Positions 1-12,240 of a stretch of DNA of 64,000 nt are shown here, piece by piece. The stretch is from Nicotiana tabacum. Its lineage: Eukaryota > Streptophyta > Magnoliopsida > Solanales > Solanaceae. A program made the translations under genes and the position numbers. Position 1 is the first letter of the stretch. Each line of letters begins with the position of its first letter. The notes under the pieces are model-generated. The model was given only the letters and a program-made list of their open reading frames with translations. It did no database searches and was not told the origin of the DNA. The stretch is from contig NC_134103.1 of assembly GCF_000715075.1 (NCBI RefSeq), positions 56,512,230 through 56,576,229 of the forward strand, read 5' to 3'.

Positions 1-915
1 ACTCACAATGCCCAAACTCTATTACTACCATAATACCACAGGGAGATTCAACTAAATCCTTCATAATTTCATATAACATAAACCATATAGTACCTCCAAT
101 CATCTACTAAGCTCGCATACATCCATCTGACGGTGAGACCAACTGCTATACCGATCCAAACTCAAATCGCACAAATATAACCCACTGGTAGAAAGGAAAG
201 CCTCCAAACAACATCATAAAAATCACACATCCATAGATTACCTCGCAGGTTATAACCTACCTGCTTAGCCTCAAACTGACATCTCTTTATACCCCTGTCA
301 CAGCCACAACGACTACGCAATCTCTTAATCTTCTTGAATCCGAACTCATCAACAAGACATACAGATCTACTTCATTCCACAATTAATCAACATGAAAATT
401 TTTCAACACACTCATAACTCGAGACTATTCGTCACATCAAGACAGAAATCAGGCACCCAATAGTCCTTTTCACATCCCAAGCAAATGCTTCTCCTTATAT
501 TCAACCCATCTGAACACATCTCACAGTCACATCATACTCATCATATTGCCATCCATCCACTCATCGAGCCACAATTTCCAATAATAGGGACACTACCGGG
601 CATATAAGTCCAAAAGAACATGCTCACACAACCGAAATCACATCTCACACCTCATCCTTGGAATCACAAGCTGGTGATGAAAAACTGATACCGAGTGCTC
701 GTATGTGAACACGAATGCGTTGAGGAAATTCAATGAGTTATGTTTCAAGCTGAATCAATGCCGCACGATAAGGTAAAAAAGATGGGAAGTTTATCCTAAA
801 TGCCATGTAGCCTATCGAAGATAGGTATGGACGTCATCATACCGATCCACAAGACTCTACTAGACACTTGCTCATGACTTGTAGAACCTATGAACCTAGA
901 GCTATGATACCAACT
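1..915 (-). mobile_element. R1: non-coding internal region of an LTR retrotransposon
   Basis: This is the 5' leader side of a minus-strand element that runs off the left edge. It contains no gag- or pol-like reading frame. It aligns by eye with 20265-21226 (R6) over its whole length, sharing the stretch about cctaaatgccatgtagcc and the run into the primer site. An element with LTRs and a primer site but no protein genes fits a non-autonomous (LARD-like) class. What lies further inside the element is outside the window. Confidence 0.7.
901..912 (-). other. Primer binding site of R1
   Basis: The element-sense sequence TGGTATCATAGC lies three bases inside the 5' LTR. It matches the 3' end of plant initiator tRNA-Met (TGGTATCAGAGC) with one mismatch. 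Its position directly next to the TGTCACGACC LTR edge fixes the element orientation as minus. Confidence 0.8.
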
Positions 916-1709
916 TGTCACGACCCAAAATCCAACTAGTCGTGATGGCACCTAACCCAACCTGCTAGGTAAGCCAATTAACGACTATCCAATTCCAATG
1001 AAATTTAATAAGACAATTAAGTGAAAGAAAATATCTAAATATTATACATTCCCCAAGGACTGGTAGTACAAATCATAAGCTTCTAAGATTAGAATTTACA
1101 AAGCTGGTATGAAATAAATACATCATCTATTCGAAATGCACATAAATAGATTTTTATAAATCTAAGACTACCATGAACAAGAGGCAGCTACAACCGAAAC
1201 TCAGGTACGTCTTCAAATCCTGCTCTGGTTGATCATAGCAACATCAGCATCCAATATTTGCATGCAAGGTGTAAAAGTGTAGTATGAGTACAACCGACCC
1301 CATGTACTCAATAAGTAACAAACCTAACCTTAGGTTGAAAGTAGTGACGAGCTGGAACACCGGTTAGGGTCCAACACCAATAGCCAACAACAGTTCATAA
1401 CAACATAATGTAAGTAATAAAAGAAGTAGCTCAGAGATAAAATACTCAGTTCGTTCACAGTTTCAAAAAAATAGGCTTGCTTTTCAAGTATATCAGTGAA
1501 AACTCAAATCCTTTACCGAAATCACCAAATTTATGAGTAAGTTTGAAAACTGTGATTTTTCCTGAAAACTTTTCAACAACAGGTAAGATGTTTCATTATC
1601 AAATGGCATGAGGAAATTATATCTATATACCTACATATTAATATGCAGGTGGAATCATGAATGACACCAAACACCGGAGTGGTAGAAAGAAATGCATCTC
1701 TAAGCATGT
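916..1709 (-). repeat. R1 5' LTR, inner segment (Fam-E)
   Basis: The LTR edge TGTCACGACCC follows the primer site. The segment aligns with 21227-22035 (R6 LTR). It is interrupted at 1710 by the lone LTR R2 and resumes near 4698. The small ORFs in it are not conserved between the two copies. Confidence 0.75.
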
Positions 1710-4697
1710 TGTCATGCCCCAAACTCGGGGAGCATGACCGGCGCTCAACCGAGAGAACCCGACCGAGCAAGCCTGTTAGGTTACCTTCTACCCAAACTCA
1801 TCTATAAATAAAGAGGAGATGTACTCCATTAATCAAACACTGAAAAGATTCTATTAACAACTTCCTTATCATTCCCATTAGCAGCTTCATTCATAATTTC
1901 CAAGATATTACGAGTTTATAGAATTAATGAAAAACATGATTTCAAAATGCCAACATTTCTAGTTCAATTCCCAAAATCAACCACAACCCACAACCTATCT
2001 ACGGAGCCTCCAAGTACAATAGAAGAGTAATAGGGAAATGTCGGCAACAAGGCCCTGGCTATACCTCAAAACACATTGCGTGAGAAACAAAAGATACATG
2101 ACCCCCGAAATGAAGGGGTCTCACCAAGTCAGCTGAAGAAAGTGTACTGCTATCATTGTTAAATACCGCCCGCTGTAGAATCACCTGCATCCATTAAAGA
2201 TGCAGTGCCCCCGGCAAAAGGGACGTTAGTACTATCGAATATTACTAGTATGTAAAGCTAAAAGTCCTCTTTCAAAATAGAATGACCATATAAGAAAAGA
2301 CAACACATAGAAACAGCAAGTCGCAATCAACAATATCCAAATGTCCAGTTAAAACATAATAATTTTCAAAATACGAACTTCATATACAATTTTGGTTGGG
2401 AGATCAATAGCACTGATATACTGCCGTCTTTGTTAGCATGGAGTTCGATCACGCCCGATCGACTAGGCCATATCCCCACGAACAATGTGGTTTGACGAGT
2501 GATGCGAAAGAAATTTGTTACCAAGAGTAGTACCACCGTGTGCGCAACATGGCGTCCGATCTCTACCCGATCAGCTAGGCCGCCTTCCCACATATGCCGT
2601 GTGGGTTGACTTTTTCAATCCACAATTGTTACCAGTTTCATCGCAATTAAGGGGAATAATATCACAATTTCTCCAATATTTCAATTTCATCCCAAATAAG
2701 GGGAATAATCACAATCCACCCCTACACTGACACGTGTAATTTCAGGTGTGGGCCTTATGACCCACCATTCCTCAGTTTTGCTAATGATGCTCCCAAAAAT
2801 ATTTTTAATTTACACACAAAGATAACATAAATAGAATTGTACTCACCTCAACATTTTTCATATTGTATAAATTCTTATTAGTATTTCCAGACACTCACAA
2901 CAACAATATTTCCTTGGCTCATTTGTCCGCTCACAAGATTTTTTATTCTTGGCACGGTGGCCGTATTTCATATTTCACACTTTCACCTCTTTCAATTTCA
3001 AAGATCACCATCAAATATCAACATATAGAATATTTCAGCAACCATATACCTCAAATTTATTAGTACTGGAAACTTTAAACACAAAAGGTTTCTTCCCAAA
3101 TAATGGGGCATACCGACCAGCAATGCAAGCACACATCAAATCATAAGCAATCAATACACCATTTATTCTTGCAATAGTCTTTCCAAGAAATGACAATATA
3201 CAATTTCAGCACCTAAGTATGTAAGAACTCAAATCACAATGGATATATTTGTAAAGCAGAGCATTAGTTAAACAAGCCACTTATGGGCATGAATTGAGTA
3301 CAAAAGCTTTTAGGCAAATCTATTTTCGAAATCATTTTTAAACAATTGAGTCAAGGCTCATTTCATATTCTTTATCGCGTCCTCTCAAATTATTTGCACT
3401 ACTAGCCACAATCATAACTTAAATTCATGGCACGTTTGCCACACACTATACCCCCAATTCAATTATTCCATTTCCAACCATCTTTATAGATTATCAACAT
3501 TAAGACATTTCCAATCAAGACTTTAGGTACACATATGAGCAATTAAGATTCTTAAGAATATTGAGATTTTCTCACATAATTTGGCATACTAGCTTTCATT
3601 TGAAATACGATTCAAAGCCATAACATTTTAATATGCAACCCATACTTTGAAACTCATGGGAACATTATGGAATTCGATTCTAAGAGAGAAAGTTTAGCCA
3701 ACATACCTCAATTGAGCTTCCTTACACTCTAAAATATTCCGAAAATCTTAGCAACTTCAATATATTTTGAAAATATAACAAATTGAATCAAAATTAGGAG
3801 GATGATCATGGTTCTAGCTCATTTGAGCATTTTATCAAACAATATGTGTGTATTAAGGTTCCATGGCCCTTTTATGAAAGATTTCACTATCCCACACCCC
3901 ATTCTTTTCTATCTTTAACTCACAACCTCCCCACGTACCTTAAGAATACATGCATTCAAGGTAAGCACTCCCATCTCCATGAACTACCTTACTAATTGCC
4001 CATGCTAGTTATATTTCGAAATTAAGAGCTTGGTGATAAAATCTTACCTCTTAGGATGAAGACCTAGGGTACTTCTCTTGATAATCTTCAAAGGTTTAAG
4101 CATGAATTTAAGAGAAATTTTTTATGAGGATCACTTTCTCCCTCTAGGACTCTCTCTCTCACTCTAAAGATATCAGAAATAAGCTCAAAATGGTCTATGG
4201 GATGTGTTTTAACGGAATAGGATCGGGTTTAAAAACCCCAAAAATGAAGTTCCGGAATAGTTTATGCGGTCGCATATACGACCGCATAATGATTATGCGA
4301 TCTGTGAAATGACCGCGAAAGGTGGCCCTGTGAATTTGGCTGGCCTGCTTCACTCTGCGGCAGTTATGCGGCCCGCAGACCTGTTCTGCGGTCGCATAAT
4401 GCGCCGCAGAATCTCCCTCCAAAAATGTCTAAGGATGACTATGCGACCAAAGTGCGGCCCGCAAAACGGTTATGCGGTCGCATAATTGGCCACGAAATTG
4501 ACATCAAAAATGCCCTAAAAAGCTGCCTCACTCTACGACCATTCTACGGTCCGCAGAGTGGTTCAGCAGCTGCAGAACGGGTCGCAGAAATGCCTACTTC
4601 TGCCCAACATTTTCCTTCAACTCCCCAGGCACTGTTCAATCCAAAAAGTCTAAACCGCGGAGAGAAAGCTCGCCGCGAAGAATTTCTACTACTATTA
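1710..4697 (-). mobile_element. R2: lone Fam-A LTR inserted in the R1 LTR
   Basis: The left edge TGTCATGCCCC is followed by the Fam-A signature (GGCGCTCAACCGAG). The body matches the R3, R8 and R13 LTRs, including the block with 'gtgcccccggcaaaagggacg' near 2205-2225, two copies of a 'ccgatc..cggctaggcc' repeat (about 2430-2600), and the GC-rich palindrome cluster at 4262-4600. The right end stops about 70 bases short of the family terminus (ggggccttaca), so no target duplication can be scored. It is probably a solo LTR that lost its end. None of the short ORFs in it encode a retroelement protein. Confidence 0.7.
4262..4600. repeat. GC-rich palindrome cluster in the R2 LTR
   Basis: A run of short inverted motifs built from TGCGGTCGCA, TGCGGCCCGCA and their complements, separated by AT-rich spacers, in otherwise AT-rich sequence. 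Counterparts lie at the same place in the other Fam-A LTRs (6872-7200, 17400-17745, 25428-25765, 62718-62985). In the LTR's sense orientation this is the beginning of U3. Confidence 0.75.
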
Positions 4698-4851
4698 ACC
4701 TCTATGCCTATCTCAGTGATGAGCTCATGTTCTCACTCTCAGAGTACTCAATCTCACTGTCTTACACTTTCCACTCATCATGCTCAATCACTCGATACGC
4801 TCAATCACTCAGTACTGTATATGGCTAATTCAGCCCAGGGAAGATCCATCC

Positions 4852-4908
<57 letters not shown>

Positions 4909-5164
4909 ACTGACAGTCAGTCACTCAGTAGTGTATAGGGCCAATCCATCCCGAGGAAGATCCATCCCCAAATATAAGTGCTTAGGGCAAGATCCATGCC
5001 CAGGGAAGATCCATTCCTCAATATAATCAACTGCGCTCACTGGGGGTGTGTACAGACTCTGGAGGGGCTCCTTCAGCCCAAGCGCCACAATTAGCCAGAT
5101 CCAGGCATAAATCAATATAACATGTTGAGGCGTGCAGCCCGATCCCATAATATCACTCACAATC
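4698..5164 (-). repeat. R1 5' LTR, outer segment
   Basis: The LTR sequence resumes here after R2 and aligns with the R6 LTR downstream part: an (AT)n run, then 'gctcactg', 'cccaagcgc' and 'gtgcagcccgatcccataat'. It is cut again at 5165 by the R3 3' LTR. The five bases before R3 are CAATC, the expected target duplication of R3, whose partner is not present in the window. Confidence 0.7.
4854..4906. repeat. (AT)n microsatellite
   Basis: An uninterrupted run of about 26 AT units inside the R1 LTR. The R6 LTR has an (AT)n run at the equivalent place (22229-22286), so the microsatellite is an old component of this LTR family that varies in length. Confidence 0.95.
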
Positions 5165-7350
5165 TGTCACGCCCCAACCTCGGGGAGCGTGACCGGCACT
5201 CAACCGAGTGAACCAGGTCGAGCAAGTCTATTAAACCTTTCCTACCCGACTCATTCATAATCCAAAAAGGGATCGCATCACCATTTGTAAAACAGGGTAG
5301 AGATCAGTTATATAAATATATAAACGTTGGTAATTCATTTTTCCTTATATACATTATGTCATAATTGAGTTCCCAAAATACAACTCAATCCAACGACCAC
5401 CCCAACATACATACATGACATATATAAACGTCTATGGAGCCTCTAAGAGTACAAAGAGCAACATAACAATGCCGGCAACAAAGCCCCGGCTATACCTCAA
5501 AATATGAAAACTTATACAAAATAAGGACTACATGACCCCTGGGAGAAATGGGGCTCACCAAGACTGCTGTGAGGAGAGAAAGAGAGCACCACTATCTGCG
5601 ATCGACACTATCTGTGATGGAACCACCTACATCCATTCAAAGATGTAGCGCCCCCGACAAAAGGGATGTTAGTACTGTCGAATAGTACTAGTATGTAAGG
5701 CAAACACCAATCTTAGTAGAATGAACAGTGAAACAAAGAGAAGGCAGACATAATAATCAATAAGAGCTTCATAGAAATACAAAGAAAACACCAAGTAAGG
5801 GTCACATAGTTTCCAATTCAATCTTTCCATCTTTTTAGATTAATAATCTTTAGTGCGAAAGCCACAACTCACAATGCCACCGTGTTTTTACACGGAGTCC
5901 GGTCTCGGCCTGACCGGCTAAGCCATCTCAAGTGAGACATATCCATATCCACAATGTAAATCAATAATTCCAACACAAATGCCACCATGTGTACAGCATG
6001 GCGTCCGATCTCGGCCTGATCGGCTAAGCCATCTCACTTGAGACATAACCGCTTTCAGTTGTTCACTAAATTCACATTTCTTTCCCATCTTTCGTTACAT
6101 GGCACAAACAGCCTCATTTATTAAGTAGTCCTTGGCACTTGGGAACATTTTACAATTGAAGTCTTTTCCCTTTTTATCCGTTCAAATAACATCATCACAT
6201 AAGGCATTGCACACATAAGGGAAGGAGCTTGGAAACAATATAATTACGTTCTCAAATAGCATGATGACATGGTAACCATCTAAAACAATTAGGGAACATG
6301 AATCTTTCAATCCAACACACTAAGGCAAACAATTCTAGTATGATCAAGTTAGAACTTATACCCATCATTCGGACACCAGGAGTTCGATTCTAGGAAGAAG
6401 AGAGTTAGCCATACATACCTCAATTGCACTTCTTTAGACTCTACAATTATCCAGACCCCTTAGCAACCTCAATCTATTTTAGCAATATACAAATTGAACC
6501 CAAAATTAGGAAAACGTTCATGGTTCTAGCTCACTTTTTCCCCACACTCTTTATCACACATGCATGCAAGATAAACTACCCTCATACCCATAAAGTATCA
6601 CCCTAGTACACCATTATAGCCATGTTTGAAATTAAGGGCTGGGGTGATGAAGCCTTACCTTTTAGGATGAAGAATTTGGTGCTCTACTTGAATATTTTCA
6701 AAGCTTTGAGTGATGGTTGAAGATACATTTGATGAAAAATTAGGCCCTCCCTCAAGAACCCTCTCTCTCACTCTAGGAATATCATAAATGAGCTTCATAA
6801 TAGACTAAAGGGGTGTTTTAACGGAATGGGGGTCGGGTTTTAAATTTAGAAAAATGGTGCCCCGACAAAGGTCTGCGGTCGCATATGCGACCGTATAATG
6901 GTTATGCGATCCGCAAAGTGACCGCAGAAATGGCCCTCATGGGCCTAAACTTTTGGCTAAGGTATGCGACCAGTATGCGGTCTGCATACTTGTTCTGCGG
7001 TCGCATAATGCACCACAGAACTCCCTCCGCAGAAACCCAAGAGGAAATTATACGACCGATATGCGGTCCGCATATCAATTATGCGGTCGCATAATCGACC
7101 GCAAAACTGACCTCAAATTAGCCAAACTTACTGCTTCACTCTGCGGCCATTATGCGGTCCGCAGAGTGATTATGCGGCCGCATAATGGGCCGCAGAAATG
7201 CTTTCCTCTACGAAACATTTTTCTCTAAGTCCGTAGGGTACTATTCAGTCCAAAAATTCCGAACCGCGGCAAGTAAGCTCGCCACAAAGAATTTCTACTA
7301 TAGTAACTTAGGAATCTATGTTGGCACCACGAAACCCCGAGTTTTTAACA
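5165..7350 (-). repeat. R3 3' LTR, end deleted
   Basis: It begins TGTCACGCCCC and shares the Fam-A body, including two copies of the 'ggcctgaccggctaagcc' repeat (5875-6050) and the GC-rich palindrome cluster (6872-7200). Against the R8 LTR, the final stretch with 'acggggccttaca', the polypurine tract and the following hairpin are missing at about 7350, where sequence jumps to the 3' untranslated region 'ccagttatgcc..cagccccaaattt'. 7351-7569 is that non-coding 3' region. Confidence 0.8.
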
Positions 7351-7569
7351 CAGTTCCAGTTATGCCATATACCATCAGCCCCAAATTTGCCTAACTTCCT
7401 AATTTTCTAAAAATTTTGCCAGAGTTTCCTTTATATTTAGGCCTATCCACCTGTCAGATAGCCCCTGAAACACACCTTAGCAACATATACCTAAAAAGGA
7501 GTGTCTTTATATTAGCCGAACAAGTGATACAAACTTTAGGGGAAACAACTTCATAGAACTATTACATGG

Positions 7570-8417
7570 CTATTCAAACAAATGAGAGTACTTTTCTTTC
7601 ATTTCATTCTCGGCTTCCCAAGTAGCTTCTTCGACTTGTTGGTTTCGCCATAACACCTTCACGGATGCAATTTCGTTGTTTCTCAACTTTCGCACCTGCC
7701 TATCAAGAATAGCAACTAGAATTTCTTCATATGACAATTCTTCACTAACCTCGATGGTCTCAACAGGCACAATAGCGGACGGATCTCCAACTACCTTCTT
7801 CAACATGGACACATGGAATACCGGGTGTACTAATGACATCTCAGGTGGTAGTTCAAGCTTGTACGCTACCTTACCTATCCTTTGAATGATTCTATACGGC
7901 CCGACATACCTTGGACTTAATTTTCTTTTCTTTCCAAACCGCATGATCCCCTTCATGGGAGATACCTTCAAGAACACCCAATCATCTTCTTTGAACTCTA
8001 AGTCTCTACGACGAACATCCGAGTAGGATTTTTGACGACTCTGAGAAGTTTTCAACTGCTCTTTTATGATCTTAACCTTTTCCATAGCCTGATGCATAAG
8101 GTCTGGTCCTATTACTTCAGCTTCTCCAACCTCTAACCACCCAATCGGCGACCTACATCTTCTATCATACAAGACCTCAAACGGCGCCATCTGAATACTG
8201 GCATGGAAGCTGTTGTTATAAGCAAATTCTATGAGCGGAAAATTATCATCCCAGCTACCCTTTAAGTCAAGCACACACGCACACAACATGTCCTCAAACA
8301 TCTTAATAGTCCGCTCTACTTGCCCGTCAGTCTGTGGATGGAAAGCCGTGCTAAAGTTTACCTGCATACCCAAACCTTGCTGAAACTACTTTTAGAAATT
8401 AGCTGTGAATTGGGCCC
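7570..8417 (-). pseudogene. R3 integrase C-terminal half with GPY/F module and chromodomain-like tail
   Basis: Retroelement integrase joins the cDNA to chromosomal DNA. The 267-residue open part carries HPQTDGQVERT, with the catalytic Glu of the DDE triad at residue 20. It then has the GPY/F module (RYVGPY, residues 155-160) and a chromodomain-like tail from about residue 214 (AILDRQVRKL ... EATWEAENEM), which in chromoviruses is thought to steer integration to marked chromatin. The region between 8374 and 8417 should hold the residues linking the second Asp to this part. It instead contains a one-base deletion and stops, so the frame is lost. It is downstream of, and originally continuous with, the 8418-8777 fragment. 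Confidence 0.85.
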
Positions 8418-8777
8418 TCAATCGAAAATGATAGAAACTGGAGTGCCATGAAGCCTGACTATTTCCTTGATATACAATTGAGCATATTGTTCCATAGTGT
8501 CAGTGGATTTAACTGGTATGAAGTGTGCTGATTTTGTGAGTCTATAAACGATCACCCAAATTGAGTCAAACTTATGCGGAGTGCGTGGTAACCCTACCAC
8601 AAAATCCATGTTGATCATTTCTCATTTCCACATTGGAATTTCTATACTCTGAGCTAACCCACCGGGCCTTTGATGCTCGGCTTTCACTTGTTGACAGTTT
8701 GAACATTTTGCCACAAAGTCCGCCACACCCGTCTTCATGTCATTCCACCAGTAAACTTCCTTGAGATCATGATACAT
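8418..8777 (-). pseudogene. R3 integrase N-terminal half (zinc finger and first catalytic residues)
   Basis: It encodes the HHCC region ([18 protein letters not shown]) and the start of the catalytic core ([31 protein letters not shown]). The first catalytic Asp of the core, normally in a VDRLTK context, is Tyr here (VYRLTK). The second Asp is kept but followed directly by a stop (TGA at 8418-8420, a CGA-to-TGA type change). Another in-frame stop lies near 8630 where a Trp is expected. Missing residues and stops make this copy catalytically dead. Confidence 0.8.
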
Positions 8778-9845
8778 TTATGTAGATCCTGGGTGCACGA
8801 AATATCTAGAAGTATGCGCTTCTGCCATGATTCTTTCCTGAAGACCATCTACATTTGGAACACTTAGTCGTCCTTGGTACCGTAATGTACCGTCATCCAT
8901 GCCAAGAGAAAAAGTCGTGGTCTTATGTTTATGAATCCCTTCCCTTAGATGCACCAACATTGGATCGCTGTATTGCTTCTCCTTGACCTCCGTCACAAGC
9001 GATGATTCCTCCATATTCTGCACAATCACTCCCCTTTCACTAGAGTCCGTAAGAAGAACTCCCAAACCGGCCAACTGGTGAACCTCCAGGGCCAAGGGCC
9101 TTTGACATGCCTCCAAGCGAGCCAAACTACCCATAGATTTCCGACTAAGAGCATCCTCCACCATTTTAGCTTTCCCCGGATGATACAAAATGTCGATGTC
9201 ATAATCTTTGAGCAACTCAAGCCACCTTCTTTTCCTTAAGTTCAATTCCTTCTGCTTGAAAATGTATTGAACACATTTGTGGTCCGTGAATACATCTACA
9301 TGGACTCCATATAAATAATGACGCCAAATTTTTAATGCAAAAACCACCGTCGCAAGCTCTAAGTCATGAGTTGGATAGTTCTTTTCATGATTCTTAAATT
9401 GCCTTGAAGCATATGCTATAACCTTACCATGTTGCATTAATACACACCCAAGACCGATCCTTGAAGCATCGCAATACACCACAAACCCCTCAGTACCCTC
9501 TGGCAGGGTCAATACCGGCGCCGAGGTCAATCTTGATTTCAATGCCTGGAAGCTCCTTTCATAAGTATCGGACCACTGGAACTTAACCGCATTCTGTGTC
9601 AATTTAGTCAATGGTGAGGCAAGTGTGGAGAACCCCTCCACGAACCTCCTATAATACTCGGCCAAACCCAAGAAACTACGAATCTCTGTTAGAGTAGTAG
9701 GTCTAGGCCAATCCTTCACCACCATAATCTTTTGAGGATCAACCTTAATTCCTTCTTCGAAGACGACATAACCCAGGAATGTAACAGATTCAAGCCAAAA
9801 TTCACATTTCAAGAACTTTGCATACAATTGGTGTTGATAAAGAGT
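8778..9845 (-). pseudogene. R3 reverse transcriptase C-terminus, RNase H and start of integrase
   Basis: This 349-residue open segment begins in the RT connection ([34 protein letters not shown]). It continues into RNase H, which removes the RNA strand during reverse transcription: [13 protein letters not shown] near residue 116, [23 protein letters not shown] and [16 protein letters not shown]. It ends at the first His of the integrase zinc finger (YFVHPGST), where a Lys codon has become a stop. The segment is separated from the upstream RT by a TAG at 9846-9848 where a Gln or similar codon is expected. Confidence 0.85.
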
Positions 9846-10163
9846 CTATAGAACTGCCCTGAGGTGGTCGGCGTGATCCTCTCGACTTCGTGAATATACA
9901 AGGATGTCGTCAATAAATACTATCACAAAGGAGTCAAAAAACGGCTTGAAGACCCGATTCATAAGATCCATGAAAGCTTCATGGGCATTTGTTAGCCCGA
10001 AAGACATTACAAAAAATTCAAAGTACCCATACCAGGTTCTGAAGGCTATTTTCGGAATATCCTGCTCCCTTACCTTCAATTGATGGTACCCGGACCACAA
10101 ATCAATTTTGGAGAAGAACTTAGCACCTTGTAATTGATCAAACAAATCATCTATTCTAGGCAA
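9846..10163 (-). pseudogene. R3 reverse transcriptase palm
   Basis: It carries the RT core blocks in order: [21 protein letters not shown] (first catalytic Asp), [26 protein letters not shown] and the catalytic FIDDILVYS box. A frameshift at about 10160-10175 separates it from the N-terminal RT that follows the protease. The stop at 9846-9848 ends it. The catalytic Asp pair is retained, so this is decay by frame breakage rather than by active-site loss. Confidence 0.85.
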
Positions 10164-10933
10164 TGAGTATTGTTTTTGATTGTGACTTTATTGAGTTGCC
10201 GGTAATCAATACACATCTGCAGCGATCCATCTTTCTTTCTGAAAAAGAGAACTGGTGCACCCCGGGGCGACACACTCAGTCGAATGAAACCTTTCTCTAG
10301 CAAATCCCTTAGTTGTTCCTTTAGCTCTTTCAACTCTGCCGGCACCATTCTATAAGGTGGAATAGCTATAGGCTGCGTGCCCGGCATCACATCAATCCCA
10401 AAATCAATCTCCCTGTCTGGAGGAATTCCAGGGAGCTCATCCGAAAATACATCGGGGAATTCATTCACAATTGGTACAGATTCAAGGGTAGGCACCTCAG
10501 TAGTGGTATCCGAAACTCGGACCAAATGATAAATATAAAACTTTCTGATCATCCTTGTGGCCTTAAGGTAAGAAATAAACCTACCTTTTGGCATAACATT
10601 ATTCCCCTCACACTCAATAGTTGGCTCGTTAGGAAACTCAAGCCTCATAATTCTGGTCCGACAGTCAAGTTTGGCAAAACATGAATAGAGCCAATTCATT
10701 CCCATTATTACATCAAAATCAATCATCCGTAGTTCAATAAGATCGGCCATGGTATCCCGACCACGCACCGTGAGAACACAATCCCTATAAATCTGTGTGG
10801 CCATAATAGACTCGCCAACCGGAGTTGATACAGAGAACGGCTCATGAAGCTGTTCCGGTTCTATCCCGAAGCTCGTAGCAACATAAGGAGTAACATAGGA
10901 CAAAGAAGATCCGGGATCAATAAAGGCATACAC
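10151..10933 (-). pseudogene. R3 protease and RT N-terminus
   Basis: The 260-residue frame has the aspartic protease ([16 protein letters not shown], with the D-P-G-S active-site form seen in this lineage, near residue 5; [15 protein letters not shown] near residue 95). A linker ([19 protein letters not shown]) and the RT fingers follow ([48 protein letters not shown]). It loses frame just after KVTIKN, where the 9846-10163 fragment takes over. Protease normally cuts the Gag-Pol polyprotein in the particle. Confidence 0.85.
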
Positions 10934-12235
10934 ATCTGGGGAAGCCTCTGCACTCTATCAACCACTCGTAGCATAGAATCGACTGGGTCCTCCCAAACTA
11001 TGTGCACCACCCCTAGCTGTACCACACCCTGCGGGTACTGAAGAGCCTCGAGCTGGAGAGTGTGCTGAAGATGTGGCAGCTGTAGGACTGGATGACTGAG
11101 TTGTGCCCCTGCCTGCACCCTGACGGGATACACGACACTCCCTCTGAATATGGCCTCTCATTCCACATCCGTAACCAGGTAGCAGACTCCTGAATGTATC
11201 CTCCCACACTTAGGGCATGAGGCCCTCTGTTGCTGCTGGAATCTCCCTCCTGATCGGCCTTGATGGTGGGAACCCCTGCTGCACTGACCGGGCCTAAAGC
11301 CACTCCCCTGCTGCTGGACATGCCCTGATGGCAGGGCACTAGCTGAAGACTGAGTATAAGACTGGGATGGCCCTGATGATCCTCCCTGAAAAGCTGATCT
11401 CCCACCTCCAAATGAATCCCCAAGGTTGCCCGCTGATCGGGCCTTACTACTACTTTCCCGTTCCATCCTGAGCTTTAACTTTCGAGCCTCCGTAGCTTGG
11501 GAAAAAGCCACCATCCTTCCATAGTTCATGTCAGATTTTAGAGCAGCTGTGGTAGCCTCATTAATAACCAAAGGGCTAAGGCCCTGCACAAATCGACGCA
11601 CTCTTGCCTCCATAGTCCGCATCATATGAACAGCATACTTTGACAGGCGCACGAACTCCATGTGATACTCCCACACATTTCTACTACCCTATTTAAGGGT
11701 CTCAAGCTCCACATCATGGTCAGCCTTAGTCTCGGCAGGCAAGAAATGGTCTATGAAGGCATCCGCGAACTCACTCCATCTCGCCGGAGGGCTCCCCTCC
11801 TCACGGGAATCCTCCCACATCTCAAACCAGGAATATGCCACCCCTTTCAAATGATAGGAGGCCAACTCTACTCCCTCCGTCTCAGTAGCACGTATGACTC
11901 GGAGAGTCTTATGCATCTCATCAATGAAATCCTGAGGGTCTGCCCCGGGATCAGTACCTGTACTGAAGGAACCTGTTTACCCTGGAACCGGAAGAATCTC
12001 CTTGCAAGCTAAATGAGGTGGGTGCAATATTTGACCTTTGAGCCTGGGAAGGTACTAACTGAGTCAGCATCTGAATAGCTCCTCTAAGATCCCCATCAGA
12101 AATACTGGGTCCTGGAGCTGGGGCTGGAGGTGGAACATGTATATCAGCGGGAGGGATTGTGGTACCCTCTGTGGGTGTAGGAACTGGGGTAGTCTGTTTT
12201 GGAGTAGACAAATCAGGCAATGTTGTTCCCCTTTA
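10934..12235 (-). pseudogene. R3 gag (capsid and nucleocapsid), broken
   Basis: Gag builds the cytoplasmic particle and packages element RNA. Readable pieces are 11951-12220 (Pro-rich N-terminus), 11689-11916 (capsid: AYSWFEMWEDSREEGSPP, FIDHFLP), 11158-11676 (YHMEFVRLSKYAV, ARVRRFVQGLSPLV, then a Ser/Gly/Gln-rich linker) and the zinc knuckle near 11150 (GCGMRGHIQREC). The first Cys of the CCHC knuckle appears changed to Gly. No ATG is visible upstream of 12220, and an in-frame stop lies at about 12233, so the true start is lost at the junction with R4. Several frameshifts divide the pieces. Confidence 0.8.
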
Positions 12236-12240
12236 TCCTA

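Larger units (their letters stand above)
5165..12240 (-). mobile_element. R3: decayed Ty3/gypsy chromovirus (Fam-A)
   Basis: On the minus strand this holds, in order, gag (about 12235-10934), protease, reverse transcriptase, RNase H, integrase, a chromodomain-like tail (to 7570) and a 3' LTR. The gene order with integrase last marks Ty3/gypsy, and the tail plus long LTRs suggest the Tekay/Del lineage (inference). The 5' LTR and primer site are missing: past 12240 the sequence becomes the R4 internal region. The 3' end of the LTR and the polypurine tract are deleted near 7350. At least eight breaks interrupt the frame, so the element is inactive. Confidence 0.85.

Noticed and set aside
4425..4913. 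162-codon plus-strand ORF ending in a Tyr-Ile run
   Set aside because: It spans the R2 palindrome cluster, the R2/R1 junction and the (AT)n microsatellite; the Tyr-Ile tail is the microsatellite translated.
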